From positions 62,001-126,000 of the forward strand of contig DASQAT010000041.1 of assembly GCA_035635555.1 (NCBI GenBank): a DNA stretch of 64,000 bases, written 5' to 3'. The number at the start of each line of letters is the position of its first letter. The stretch's first letter is position 1. Below the pieces are notes generated by a model. That model was not told the DNA's origin. It ran no database searches and saw only the letters and a list, made by a program, of their open reading frames with translations. The stretch is from Candidatus Dormiibacterota bacterium (lineage in GTDB: Bacteria > Acidobacteriota > Polarisedimenticolia > Gp22-AA2). The position numbers and the translations under genes were made by a program. Of the stretch, positions 1 through 8,525 are shown piece after piece.

Positions 1-1226
1 GGTGGCTTCGCGGGCGCGCGGGCCGGTTCCGGGGCCGCCTTCGACGCGCCCGGTCTGCGCTCGGAAAGTCGCCTCTGCAGCTCGGCGGTCTTCGGGTTCT
101 GGGCATCGATCTCCTGCATCCGCGCGACGATTTCCGCAGCGCCGCCCGACTCACCCGCACCGATCAGGAGCTCCGCCAGCGTCGCGAGCGCCTCCATCTG
201 CGCGCCCCGATCTCCCGCCTGCCCCGCCACCTCCGCCCGCTTCGTGAGGGCGTCCCGGTGGCTCGGGAAGGCGCGCAGGAACTCATCGAGGAGACCCGCC
301 GCGTCCGCGGGGCGCGAAGCACCGACGTAGCCGTCGGCCGCGCGCGCAGCCCACTCGAAGGACTGGTCAACCTGGTCCTTCGAAATGTAGTAACGCGTCA
401 CGGCGGCCGACACCTCCGGGGGGGCGTCGTCCATACCCCGCAGCCTCTGGAACACCTTCTCGGCCTGCGCCCCCTTTCCCGCCGCCAGGTACGCCTCTCC
501 CAGCAGCGCCAGGGAGCGGGGGTTGTCGCCGTTCGCCTTCGCCATCTGCTCGACGGTCGCGAGCAGATCTCCGGGACTCTTCTCGGCTTCCTTGGTGAGC
601 GCAAGGACCAGGCTCATCATGTCGGGATCGCCCGGGACGACCTTGATCCCCTTCTGCGCCACCTTGATCGCCTCGTCGAACAACCCCTTCTTCGCGAGCT
701 CCTGGGCCACCTGGCGCATCTCGCGGCCGGCGTCGGGAAGACTGCCGACGCGCACGAGGAGGTCGGCATACGTCATCCGCACCTTCATGTTGTCCGGCTC
801 GGCTTCGAGGACACGCGGGAACACTTCGACCGCCTTCTTGAATTGACCCGCCTTCATGAAGCGGTCGGCCACGGCCAGGTACTGCGCCTTGGCCTCGATC
901 GTCAGTCCCTGCTGCTGGTACAGCCCGGCCAGCTTGGTCTGGCAGTCGACGTTCGCCGGGTCGAGCTTGCTGACCTTCTTGTACATGGCGATCGCCTTGA
1001 GGAAGAAGCCGTCGCTGGCGTAGAACTCCGCGATGCGCAGGAAATAGCGGATGGCATCGGTGTTCTTCCCCGCACGGACGCACAGGTCCCCCAGCTTGTT
1101 GAGGACACCCATGTCGCGCGAGTTATCGTCCGCGAGCTTCCTGTATTCGGTGATCGCCTCGACGATCTTTCCGGACTTGACGAGCTTCTCTGCGTTGGCG
1201 TTGATCTTCGCGCGGTCGAGGCCCAT
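1..1226 (-). CDS. Tetratricopeptide-repeat protein, C-terminus outside the window
   Basis: The frame is open from an ATG at 1226 to the window edge, giving about 408 residues without a stop. The protein is soluble-looking and made of helical TPR-like repeats (for example IVEAITEYRKLADDN, FFLKAIAMYKKVSKLDP, GQFKKAVEVFPRVLEAEPDN). No signal peptide or membrane segment is seen at the start. The ATG overlaps the rnhB stop by one base (TGATG), so it is translationally coupled and is the last visible gene of the ftsY-to-rnhB operon. TPR proteins usually scaffold protein complexes; the partner here is unknown. The visible C-terminal part becomes Pro/Ala/Glu-rich, which suggests a linker to a further domain beyond the window. 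Confidence 0.8.
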   Translation of the reverse strand, partial: MGLDRAKINANAEKLVKSGKIVEAITEYRKLADDNSRDMGVLNKLGDLCVRAGKNTDAIRYFLRIAEFYASDGFFLKAIAMYKKVSKLDPANVDCQTKLAGLYQQQGLTIEAKAQYLAVADRFMKAGQFKKAVEVFPRVLEAEPDNMKVRMTYADLLVRVGSLPDAGREMRQVAQELAKKGLFDEAIKVAQKGIKVVPGDPDMMSLVLALTKEAEKSPGDLLATVEQMAKANGDNPRSLALLGEAYLAAGKGAQAEKVFQRLRGMDDAPPEVSAAVTRYYISKDQVDQSFEWAARAADGYVGASRPADAAGLLDEFLRAFPSHRDALTKRAEVAGQAGDRGAQMEALATLAELLIGAGESGGAAEIVARMQEIDAQNPKTAELQRRLSERRPGASKAAPEPARAPAKP

Positions 1227-1882
1227 CAGGACACCGGTCCCGCCGGGCGCTCGAACGGCAGATCTCCCTGCGTCTCGGACCGCACGCCCCGGAACGTCGA
1301 GCGGTGCCACGGCGTCGGCCCGAAGCGACGCAGCGCCTCGAGGTGATCGCGCGTCCCGTACCCCTTGTGACTTCGAAAGCCGTAGGCGGGATAGAGATCG
1401 TGGAAGGACAGCATCATCTCGTCGCGATAGAACTTCGCCACGATCGACGCCGCGGCGATGGATGCCGAGATGCGATCGCCGCCCACCAGGCCCTGCTGGG
1501 GAATGTCGATCGCGGGAATCGTCAGCGCGTCGACCATCACGAAGTCGGGCCGCACCTGGAGCCCCATCACCGCGCGTCTCATCGCCTCGAGCGTCGCCCT
1601 CAGGATGTCGGTGCGATCGATCTCGTCCGGATCGATCACCCCCAGCGCAAACGCCATCGCGCGCCCCGCGATCTGCCGCGCCAGACGCCGGCGTTCCGCC
1701 GGCCCGAGCAGCTTGGAGTCCCTCAGCCCGCGGATCGGACGGCCCCCATCCAGGATGACCGCCCCCGCCACCACCGGGCCGGCCAGACAGCCGCGCCCGA
1801 CCTCGTCCACGCCCGCCACGGCGGCGAACCCCGCGGCGCGAAGCCGCCGCTCATGCAGGTAACCGGCGGCGCGCGCGCCCAT
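1226..1882 (-). CDS. rnhB: Ribonuclease HII
   Basis: Cleaves the RNA strand of RNA:DNA hybrids and removes single ribonucleotides misincorporated in DNA. The 218-residue length is typical. The family signature GVDEVGRGCLAGPVVAGAV near residue 25 supplies the first Asp-Glu pair of the metal site; DSKLL and the later ASIVAKFYRDEMM and SHKGYGT stretches are conserved family blocks, and HRSTF near the end is also typical. It lies 11 nt downstream of rplS in the same orientation, the usual rplS-rnhB pairing in many bacteria, and ends one base into the next TPR gene. Confidence 0.96.
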   Translation of the reverse strand: MGARAAGYLHERRLRAAGFAAVAGVDEVGRGCLAGPVVAGAVILDGGRPIRGLRDSKLLGPAERRRLARQIAGRAMAFALGVIDPDEIDRTDILRATLEAMRRAVMGLQVRPDFVMVDALTIPAIDIPQQGLVGGDRISASIAAASIVAKFYRDEMMLSFHDLYPAYGFRSHKGYGTRDHLEALRRFGPTPWHRSTFRGVRSETQGDLPFERPAGPVS

Positions 1883-1893
1883 GGCGGTGCTCC

Positions 1894-2241
1894 TCAGCTC
1901 TTCGTCTCCTCCTCGATGCGCGCCGCCTTCCCCTTGCGGTCGCGCAGGTAGTAGAGCTTGGCGCGCCGCACGCGCCCGCGCCGCATCACTTCGACCTTGG
2001 TGATGATCGGCGAATGCAACGGAAAGATGCGCTCGACGCCGATGCCGTCCGAAATCTTGCGCACGGTGAACGTTCCGCCGGTGCCGCCGCTCTTCATGGC
2101 GATCACCATGCCCTGGAAGACCTGGATGCGGTCTTTCTCCCCTTCCTTGACCTTCACGTGCACCTTCACCGAGTCCCCCACTCTGAAGACGGGCGGGGTC
2201 CCCTTGATCTCTCTTTGCTCCACGAGCTTCACGAAATCCAT
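1894..2241 (-). CDS. rplS: 50S ribosomal protein L19
   Basis: Structural protein of the large subunit at the 30S-50S interface. The 115-residue length is normal. The family core is seen in [29 protein letters not shown] and [20 protein letters not shown], ending with the basic [18 protein letters not shown] segment. The ATG at 2241 is preceded by a clear GGAGAGGCACG ribosome-binding region. It follows trmD by 31 nt and precedes rnhB by 11 nt, completing the classic rpsP-rimM-trmD-rplS order. Confidence 0.97.
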   Translation of the reverse strand: MDFVKLVEQREIKGTPPVFRVGDSVKVHVKVKEGEKDRIQVFQGMVIAMKSGGTGGTFTVRKISDGIGVERIFPLHSPIITKVEVMRRGRVRRAKLYYLRDRKGKAARIEEETKS

Positions 2242-2272
2242 CGTGCCTCTCCTCAGCGCTCCCTAGTCCGGG

Positions 2273-2992
2273 TCAGTGGTCCCGCATCGCCGCCGCCCCG
2301 CCGCGAGCACGGGGCTTCAGGAGATCGGGTCGTTTGCGGGCCGTCTCTTCCAGGGCCCGGGTCTTCCGCCACGCGGCGATCTTCCCGTGGTTCCCGCTCA
2401 GCAGGACGTCGGGGACCTTGAGACCGCGGAAGTCCGCGGGCCGCGTGTACTGCGGGTAATCGAATCCCTCTCCGGAGAACGTGTCGCGCCCCGCCGCGTC
2501 CTCGTTTCCGAGGGCCCCCGGCACAAGGCGAGTCAGGCTGTCCACCAGAACCATGGCCGGAATCTCGCCGCCGGTGAGGATGTAGTCGCCGATCGAGATC
2601 GACTCGTCGGCCAGATTCCGGCGCACCCTCTCGTCCACGCCCTCGTAGTGGCCGCAGATCAGGATCAGGCGGGCGTAGCCTGACAACCGGCGCGCCTGCT
2701 CCTGGTCGTAGCGCGTCCCCTGCGGACAGAGGAGGACGGTGCGCGACGGTCCGGCCGGATGGCGCTCCTGGATGCTTTCGACCGCTGCGAACAGGGGGCC
2801 CGGCAGCAGGACCATGCCGCCGCCACCGCCGTACGGAATGTCGTCGATCTTGCGGTGTCGATCCCCCGCAAAGTCGCGCAGGTCGTGCAGGCGGACCTCG
2901 ACGAGACCCCCGTCGCGCGCGCGTCTGACGATGCTCTGCGACAGCGGCCCCTCGAACATCGCGGGGAATGCGGTGATGATGTCAAATTCCAT
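2273..2992 (-). CDS. trmD: tRNA (guanine-N1)-methyltransferase TrmD
   Basis: Transfers a methyl group from S-adenosylmethionine to G37 of tRNAs, preventing +1 frameshifting. SPOUT-family knot motifs are present: GHYEGVDERV and SIGDYILTGGEIPAMVLVDS, followed by the flexible-linker region with FSGEGFDYPQYTRP and the C-terminal VPDVLLSGNHGKI. I start at the ATG at 2992 (MEFDIITAFPAMF), which matches the family N-terminus; a longer in-frame extension upstream would run through rimM and is not typical. This start overlaps the end of rimM by 11 nt, implying coupling. The 239-residue length is normal. Confidence 0.96.
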   Translation of the reverse strand: MEFDIITAFPAMFEGPLSQSIVRRARDGGLVEVRLHDLRDFAGDRHRKIDDIPYGGGGGMVLLPGPLFAAVESIQERHPAGPSRTVLLCPQGTRYDQEQARRLSGYARLILICGHYEGVDERVRRNLADESISIGDYILTGGEIPAMVLVDSLTRLVPGALGNEDAAGRDTFSGEGFDYPQYTRPADFRGLKVPDVLLSGNHGKIAAWRKTRALEETARKRPDLLKPRARGGAAAMRDH

Positions 2993-3584
2993 ACAGTTCC
3001 AGCAGCCCCTCGGGCGGGTCGATCGTAATGCACCCGGAGACCAGGTCGATGGCCGTGCAGATGGAGCGCGCGGCCGGCAGAAGGACCTCCTCCTCGGCAG
3101 ACGACCCGCCACCCGCAGTGCGCTCGACGGCGAGAAGCGGCGTTCCGCCCGTGTGCACCACTTCGCGCACCTTGCCGATCTCGCGCCCGTCGCGCGTCCT
3201 CACGATCAGGCCGACCAATTGGAAAATATAGTAGCTGCCCTCGGGGAGGTCAACCAACCCCTTGCAGGGTATCAAGATATCCTGCCCGACGAGACTGGAG
3301 GCGGCGCCCGCATCGTCGATCCCCCGGAACTTCAGGACCACGCGGTCGCCGTAAGTCGTGTAGGTCTCGATCGGCAGGCGGCGCATGGGGCCGGAGGCGC
3401 GGCCCACCAGGACCCAGCCCCGACCCTCGAGCTGGTCGATGCCGGAGACCACCAGACGCGCCGTCAGCCGGCCATCGGCACCGCGCAGCCTGAGGCTCGT
3501 GGCGACCGCCACCCCCGCATCGCCGGCCGGACCGGGCGAGCCTCCCTCCCTATTCGACGATTTCAAGTTCGTAATACTGTCCAT
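2982..3584 (-). CDS. rimM: Ribosome maturation factor RimM
   Basis: Assists 16S rRNA processing and assembly of the 30S head, acting on S19 and helices 31-33b. The order rpsP-khpA-rimM-trmD strongly supports the call. The N-terminal beta-barrel is seen in AGVAVATSLRLRGADGRL and RLPIETYTTYGDRVVLKFRGI; the PRC-barrel half in YIFQLVGLIVRTRDGREIGKVREV. At 200 residues it is slightly longer than usual because of a Ser/Gly-rich first 22 residues and a loop around AGGGSSAEEE. Its start lies 35 nt inside khpA, an unusually long overlap, so a shorter N-terminus is possible. Confidence 0.88.
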   Translation of the reverse strand: MDSITNLKSSNREGGSPGPAGDAGVAVATSLRLRGADGRLTARLVVSGIDQLEGRGWVLVGRASGPMRRLPIETYTTYGDRVVLKFRGIDDAGAASSLVGQDILIPCKGLVDLPEGSYYIFQLVGLIVRTRDGREIGKVREVVHTGGTPLLAVERTAGGGSSAEEEVLLPAARSICTAIDLVSGCITIDPPEGLLELYGI

Positions 3585-3804
3585 GCCTTGCTCCCGCGGC
3601 CTCCATCAGCGTGCGCATGGCCTGGACCGTGCGCCCCTGCCTCCCGATGACCCGGCCGAGCTCCGACGGATCGACGGTCAGCTCGAACACGAGGACTCCG
3701 TCCTCCTCGAACGAGCTCACCGCGACCGCGTCGGCGTGGTCGACGAGGTCCCTGGCCATCGTTTCGACCCAGGTCTTGATGTCCGCTTCCGCCACGTCCG
3801 TCAC
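3550..3804 (-). CDS. khpA: KH-domain RNA-binding protein KhpA
   Basis: Small RNA-binding protein of the KhpA (YlqC) family, which pairs with KhpB in other bacteria and sits next to rpsP in many genomes. It has 84 residues, essentially one KH domain. The type signature is LGRVIGRQGRTVQAMRTLM near residues 49-67, with the GxxG loop as GRQG. The GTG start at 3804 lies 3 nt after the rpsP stop. The tail overlaps the rimM start by 35 nt. A direct role in translation or RNA stability is inferred from the family and neighbours. Confidence 0.92.
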   Translation of the reverse strand: MTDVAEADIKTWVETMARDLVDHADAVAVSSFEEDGVLVFELTVDPSELGRVIGRQGRTVQAMRTLMEAAGARHGQYYELEIVE

Positions 3805-3807
3805 CCG

Positions 3808-4059
3808 TCAGGCGGACGCGCCCGCCGCGCGCGCCCTCTCCAGCAGCCGCTTCACGGTCGGAGAGGCGTGGGCCCCCTTCTTGATCCAGCCGTCCGCCTT
3901 GAGGACATCGATCTTCACGACCACGGGTTTGCGTTTCGGATCGTAGTAGCCGATCTGGTCCGTGATCCTCGAGCGCGGCGTGCGCGCCGACTCGGACACC
4001 ACGACATGGTAGAACGGCTTGTTCTTCGTCCCCGCCCTGCTCAAACGAATCACCAGCAC
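3808..4059 (-). CDS. rpsP: 30S ribosomal protein S16
   Basis: Small-subunit assembly protein that stabilises the 5' domain of 16S rRNA. It has 83 residues with the standard N-terminus LVIRLSRAGTKNKPFYHVVV followed by RSRITDQIGYYDPKRKPVVVKIDV and a basic C-terminal part. The start is GTG at 4059 behind a strong GGAGGTGACGGA ribosome-binding site. It sits 41 nt after ffh and 3 nt before khpA in the translation-maturation operon. Confidence 0.97.
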   Translation of the reverse strand: MLVIRLSRAGTKNKPFYHVVVSESARTPRSRITDQIGYYDPKRKPVVVKIDVLKADGWIKKGAHASPTVKRLLERARAAGASA

Positions 4060-4100
4060 TCCGTCACCTCCCTCCGCGTCACAGCGGTTGAACGGGCGCC

Positions 4101-5444
4101 TCAGCGCCTGAATCCTCGCGCGGCACCGAACAGCCCCGGGCCTCTGCCCGGGCCGCCGCGCGCCATGGTCTTCATCATCTTGCGCATCTGCTTGAACTGC
4201 TTCAGGAGCCGGTTGATGTCCGACACCGACGTGCCCGAGCCGCGCGCGATGCGCAGCCTCCGGCTGCCGTCGATCAGGTCGGGCCGGAGCCTCTCCTCGC
4301 GTGTCATCGACGACAGGATGGCGCGCGTGCGCGTCATCTCCTTCTCGTCGAGCGGCATGTCGCGCAACGCACCGGCCCCCGGCAGCATGTCGACGATCTG
4401 CCGCAGCGAGCCCAGACGCGAGACTTTCTCGAGCTGGGAGGCGAGGTCGTCGAGGGTCAATTCGCTCTTCCTGAGGCGACGCGCCAGGTCGTCCGCCTCC
4501 TCCTTGGAGGCCACGTCCTCGGCCTTTTCGATGAGGGTCAGCACGTCACCCATCCCGAGGATCCGCGAGGCCATGCGGTCCGGGTGGAACGGTTCGAGAT
4601 TGTCGGTGTGCTCGCCGACACCGACGAACTTGACCGGCACCCCCAGCACCTTGCGGATCGAAAGCACCGCGCCGCCGCGGGAATCTCCGTCCGCTTTCGA
4701 GAGGATGATGCCCGTGAGACCGACTCGGGCGTGGAAGGCGGACGCGGCGCGCACCGCGTCCTGGCCCGTCATTGCGTCGGCCACGTACAGGATCTCAACG
4801 GGCAGCAGATTGACTTTGAGGACCTGGAGCTCGGTCATAAGCTCCTCGTCGATGTGCAGCCTGCCTGCGGTGTCCACGATCAGCGGATCGCGCCCCACCA
4901 GGCGGGCCTCCCTCAGGGCCTCGCGGCAGACGTCCGCCGGGGCGGCGCCCGGCCCCACGTCCGCCACCGGGACGCCGATCTGCTTTCCCAGAACGCGCAG
5001 CTGGTCGACGGCCGCGGGGCGGCGCACGTCGGCCGGCACCAGCAGGGGCGAGCGTCCCTGGCCCTTCAGCAGCCGGGCAAGCTTGGCGCTGGTGGTCGTC
5101 TTCCCGGAACCCTGAAGCCCGGTCATCAGATAGATCGACGGCGGCTGCGGAGCCCGCTTGAGCGCCGACTCGCTCCCCTCTCCGCCGAGTATGGCGACCA
5201 TCTCGTCGCGCACAACTTTGACCAGGTGGTGACCCGGCGTCAGGCTCTTCAGGATCTCGTCCGTGGCGGCGCGCTGCCGCACCGCCTCCGTGAAGTCCTT
5301 GACGACCGACAGGTCGACGTCCGCCTCGAGCAGGGCCATGCGGATCTCGCGCAGCCCCTCGCGGATCTCGTTCTCCGTGAGATGGCCGTAACCGCGCAGA
5401 GTGCGGAAGATCACCTGAAGCCGTTCGCCCAGGGCGTCGAACAT
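4101..5444 (-). CDS. ffh: Signal recognition particle protein Ffh (SRP54)
   Basis: GTPase subunit of the signal recognition particle; binds 4.5S RNA and signal sequences and delivers ribosomes to FtsY. Start ATG at 5444 (MFDALGERLQVIFRTLRGYG) gives 447 residues, the usual length. NG domain: Walker A GLQGSGKTTTSAKLA, DTAGRLHIDEELM, and the guanine-specificity loop as SKADGDSRGGA, with Ser where many homologues have Thr. The Met-rich M domain ends the protein, with the SGTSVSDINRLLKQFKQMRKMMK RNA-binding region. It is 23 nt downstream of ribBA and precedes rpsP. ftsY is in the same operon. Confidence 0.97.
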   Translation of the reverse strand: MFDALGERLQVIFRTLRGYGHLTENEIREGLREIRMALLEADVDLSVVKDFTEAVRQRAATDEILKSLTPGHHLVKVVRDEMVAILGGEGSESALKRAPQPPSIYLMTGLQGSGKTTTSAKLARLLKGQGRSPLLVPADVRRPAAVDQLRVLGKQIGVPVADVGPGAAPADVCREALREARLVGRDPLIVDTAGRLHIDEELMTELQVLKVNLLPVEILYVADAMTGQDAVRAASAFHARVGLTGIILSKADGDSRGGAVLSIRKVLGVPVKFVGVGEHTDNLEPFHPDRMASRILGMGDVLTLIEKAEDVASKEEADDLARRLRKSELTLDDLASQLEKVSRLGSLRQIVDMLPGAGALRDMPLDEKEMTRTRAILSSMTREERLRPDLIDGSRRLRIARGSGTSVSDINRLLKQFKQMRKMMKTMARGGPGRGPGLFGAARGFRR

Positions 5445-5467
5445 GGGGGATGCGGGCCGCCGGTCGC

Positions 5468-6700
5468 TCAGACGAGCGACAGCAGGTGTCCCATCTTCTC
5501 CTTCTTGGTCTTGAGGTATCTGCGGGAATTCTCGTTGGGGGCGACTTCGAGGGGCACCCGCTCGACGATCTCGAGGCCGTACCCCCTGAGGGCCGTGAAC
5601 TTGCCGGGATTGTTGGTCAGCACGCGGATCCTCCGGCACCCGAGGTCGCGGAGGATCTGCGCCCCGATGCCGTAGTCCCGGTGATCGGCCTTGAATCCGA
5701 GCTTGTGATTGGCCTCGACCGTGTCCTTGCCCCGGTCCTGCAGCTCGTAGGCGCGCAGCTTGTTCAGGAGCCCGATGCCGCGCCCCTCCTGACGCAGATA
5801 GACGATGACCCCCTGGCCCGCGCGCGCGATGATCTCCATGGCGTTGCGGAGCTGGGCCCCGCAATCGCACCGCAGGGAACCGAACACGTCCCCCGTGATG
5901 CACTCCGAGTGCACCCGGACGAGCACCTTGTCCTCCGCATGGATGTCCCCCAGGAGGAGCGCCAGGTGCGTCTTCCGTTCTATGCCGCTCCGGTAGGCGA
6001 CCAGCCGGAAATCGCCGTGGATGGTCGGCAGGATCGGCTGCGCCACCCTGTGCACCAGCCGCTCGTTGCGCATCCGGTAGGCGATGAGATCGGCCACCGT
6101 GATCATCTTGATGCCGTGGAGCTTCGAGAACGCAATGAGGTCCTTGAGACGCGCCATCGTGCCGTCGTCGTTCATGATTTCACAGATCACGCCGGCGGGA
6201 TACAGTCCGGCGAGACGGGCCAGATCGACCGCCGCCTCCGTCTGCCCGGCGCGTTTCAGGACGCCCCCCTTCTGCGCGCGCAGCGGGAACATGTGGCCGG
6301 GCCGCGTCAGGTCGGCCGGGCGGGTGCGCGGGTCGATCGCGACCTTCACGGTGTGGGCGCGGTCCGAAGCCGAGATCCCGGTCGACACGTTCCGTTTCGC
6401 CTCGATCGACACGCAGAAGGCGGTGTTGTACGGAGAGGTGTTGTCCTTGACCATGAGCGGGACGTCGAGCTCCTCCAGACGGTCCTCGGCCATCGGCATG
6501 CAGATCAGGCCGCGCCCGTAACGCGCCATGAAATTGATCGACTCGGGCGTCACTTTCTCCGCCGCCAGGGTCAGGTCCCCCTCGTTCTCCCGATCCTCGT
6601 CGTCCACGACGATCACGAAGCGTCCTCCGGCGATCTCCCGGATGGCCTCGTCGATCGAGGCGAAGTGCGCCCCTTCCCTGCCGTTCCCGCCCCTGCTCAT
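5468..6700 (-). CDS. ribBA: Bifunctional DHBP synthase / GTP cyclohydrolase II
   Basis: Makes both early riboflavin precursors: 3,4-dihydroxy-2-butanone 4-phosphate from ribulose 5-phosphate, and the pyrimidine intermediate from GTP. N-terminal RibB half (about residues 1-205) has the [11 protein letters not shown] acidic loop and later [16 protein letters not shown]-terminal RibA half has the zinc ligands in [18 protein letters not shown] and the catalytic [17 protein letters not shown] region. The 410 residues are full length. The ATG at 6700 overlaps the ribE stop by 4 nt (ATGA). No FMN riboswitch was recognised upstream of this riboflavin cluster. Confidence 0.96.
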   Translation of the reverse strand: MSRGGNGREGAHFASIDEAIREIAGGRFVIVVDDEDRENEGDLTLAAEKVTPESINFMARYGRGLICMPMAEDRLEELDVPLMVKDNTSPYNTAFCVSIEAKRNVSTGISASDRAHTVKVAIDPRTRPADLTRPGHMFPLRAQKGGVLKRAGQTEAAVDLARLAGLYPAGVICEIMNDDGTMARLKDLIAFSKLHGIKMITVADLIAYRMRNERLVHRVAQPILPTIHGDFRLVAYRSGIERKTHLALLLGDIHAEDKVLVRVHSECITGDVFGSLRCDCGAQLRNAMEIIARAGQGVIVYLRQEGRGIGLLNKLRAYELQDRGKDTVEANHKLGFKADHRDYGIGAQILRDLGCRRIRVLTNNPGKFTALRGYGLEIVERVPLEVAPNENSRRYLKTKKEKMGHLLSLV

Positions 6701-7365
6701 CGCGACCCTTCCTTCCTCTCGAACCCGTGCTGGGCCAGGTGCTCCCGCGTCACCGCGGGCGCGGCCCGGCGGCCCCCCACGTGGCCCCGGAGATACTCGA
6801 CCACATAACGTGCCATCATGTCCACCTCGAGGTTGACCGCCGTTCCAGGAGCGTAGTCCCCGAGGCGGGTGACCTCGAGCGTCTCCGGGATCAGCGCCGC
6901 CTCGAAGCTCCGGTCCCCCCGCGCCGCCACGGTCAGGCTCACCCCGTCCACCGCGATCGACCCCTTCATGACGATGAAGTCGTCCAGGTCCCCGGGGAAA
7001 CGGATGCCAACCCTCCGGCCGCTCCCCTCCGGTTCCACCGATTCGACCACCCCCACTCCGTCGACGTGCCCCTGGACGATGTGGCCGCCGAGCCGGTCGC
7101 CGGGGCGCAGGGCACGCTCCAGGTTGACCCTGTCACCCGGCGCGCGCAGTCCGAGCGTCGTGCGCGACAGGGTTTCGGGCGACACGACGGCCTCGAACCA
7201 GGTCGCGCCGCGTTCGACCGCCGTGAGACAGACCCCGTCTACGGACACGCTTTCCCCCCGCTCGATTTCGGCGGCGAACGGCGCCAGCACGCGCAGACGC
7301 ACCTCGTCCGCCCGCGTCTCCCGGCGCTCGACCCGGCCCGTCGTCTCGATGAGACCCGTGAACAT
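6697..7365 (-). CDS. ribE: Riboflavin synthase, alpha chain
   Basis: Dismutates two 6,7-dimethyl-8-ribityllumazine molecules to riboflavin plus the pyrimidine. Two tandem lumazine-binding repeats are visible, each starting near [10 protein letters not shown] and [13 protein letters not shown], with [11 protein letters not shown] in repeat one and [11 protein letters not shown] in repeat two. I begin at the ATG at 7365, where MFTGLIE matches the family; longer upstream starts run into ribD. It has 222 residues. It starts 1 nt after ribD and overlaps ribBA by 4 nt. The partner lumazine synthase (ribH) is not in the window. Confidence 0.96.
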   Translation of the reverse strand: MFTGLIETTGRVERRETRADEVRLRVLAPFAAEIERGESVSVDGVCLTAVERGATWFEAVVSPETLSRTTLGLRAPGDRVNLERALRPGDRLGGHIVQGHVDGVGVVESVEPEGSGRRVGIRFPGDLDDFIVMKGSIAVDGVSLTVAARGDRSFEAALIPETLEVTRLGDYAPGTAVNLEVDMMARYVVEYLRGHVGGRRAAPAVTREHLAQHGFERKEGSR

Positions 7366-7366
7366 G

Positions 7367-8518
7367 TCACTTTCCTCCGCTCCGGGGAAACCGAAGCGTC
7401 CCTTCGATTCTGAAGTCCGGTCCGATCGGTCGGACCGTGATCCGTTCCATCCGGGCCGCATGGCTGAGACGCCCCGTGCCGCGACCGCCGAACACCGGGA
7501 CCGCGCTCCGCCCCCCGAGGAGACTCCCCGCCACGAACAGCACGATCCGATCCGCGAGCCGCGCGTCCAGGAGCGACCCCAGGACCTCCGACCCTCCCTC
7601 CACGAGGACGCTGGCGATGCCGCGCCGCGACAGTTCCCGCAGAGCGCTTCCCACGGCGATCCGGCCGTTCTGTCCGGGCGCCTCGATCACCAGGGCGCCC
7701 TTCTCCTCGAGCCTGCGGCGCCGTGCCGCGGACGCTCCACGGAGCGTCATCACGATCACCGGCGGGCCTCCATTCGAAAGCAGCCGCGCGCGCGGAGGCG
7801 TGCGCAGCCGCGCGTCCAGCACGACGCGGACGGGACGCGCAAACGCACTGTCGGCCGCCCGCCTCTTGCGCCCACTACGGGCCGTGAGGCGAGGATCGTC
7901 GCGCAGGACCGTATTCACGCCGACCAGCACCGCGTCATGCTCGGACCTCAGGACCCGTCCCGCGGCGCGCGCCCGCGCCGACGTAATCCACTTCGACTCG
8001 CCCGAACGCGTCGCGATCCGCCCGTCCAGGCTCATGCCGGCCTTCAGCGTCACGAACGGACGTCCCGCCGCGGTCCGCCGGACGAATTCCCGGTTGAGCC
8101 TCCGTGCCGCGCCCACGAGCGGGCCCGTCCGCACGCGAACACCCGCCGCTCGCAGCGCGCGGAAGCCCCTCCCTCTCACCCTCGGGTCGGGATCGCGCAT
8201 GCTCGCCACCACCTCCCGCACGCCGGCGCCGATGAGGGCGTCCACGCAGGGAGGCGTGCGGCCGAAGTGGCAGCACGGCTCCAGGTTCACGTAGAGCACC
8301 GCGCCCCGCGCCCGCCTCGCCGCCTGCGCAAGGGCCACCGCCTCCGCGTGGGGCGCCCCGGCCCGCGTGTGGTACCCCTGACCCACGACGCGTCCATCGC
8401 GCACCAGAACCGCCCCGACCATCGGGTTGGGAGTGGTCTGCCCGGCCCCCCGGGCCGCCAGCGCCAGGGCGAGCCCGAGAAATTTCCTGTCGTCCCGGTC
8501 CGCCCGTTTCGCACTCAC
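7367..8518 (-). CDS. ribD: Riboflavin biosynthesis deaminase/reductase RibD
   Basis: Carries out the deamination and NADPH-dependent reduction steps after GTP cyclohydrolase II. The deaminase half has the zinc-site motifs PHAEAVALAQAA and EPCCHFGRTPPC (HAE and PCxxxxxxPPC type) within the first 90 residues. The reductase half, from about residue 150, has RPFVTLKAGMSLDGRIATRSGES, ITSARARA, DAVLVGVNTVLRDDPRLTAR and the later VLVEGGSEVLGSLLDARLADRI. The 383 residues are normal. It lies 7 nt after ftsY and 1 nt before ribE. Confidence 0.96.
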   Translation of the reverse strand: MSAKRADRDDRKFLGLALALAARGAGQTTPNPMVGAVLVRDGRVVGQGYHTRAGAPHAEAVALAQAARRARGAVLYVNLEPCCHFGRTPPCVDALIGAGVREVVASMRDPDPRVRGRGFRALRAAGVRVRTGPLVGAARRLNREFVRRTAAGRPFVTLKAGMSLDGRIATRSGESKWITSARARAAGRVLRSEHDAVLVGVNTVLRDDPRLTARSGRKRRAADSAFARPVRVVLDARLRTPPRARLLSNGGPPVIVMTLRGASAARRRRLEEKGALVIEAPGQNGRIAVGSALRELSRRGIASVLVEGGSEVLGSLLDARLADRIVLFVAGSLLGGRSAVPVFGGRGTGRLSHAARMERITVRPIGPDFRIEGTLRFPRSGGK

Positions 8519-8525
8519 GATGTCT

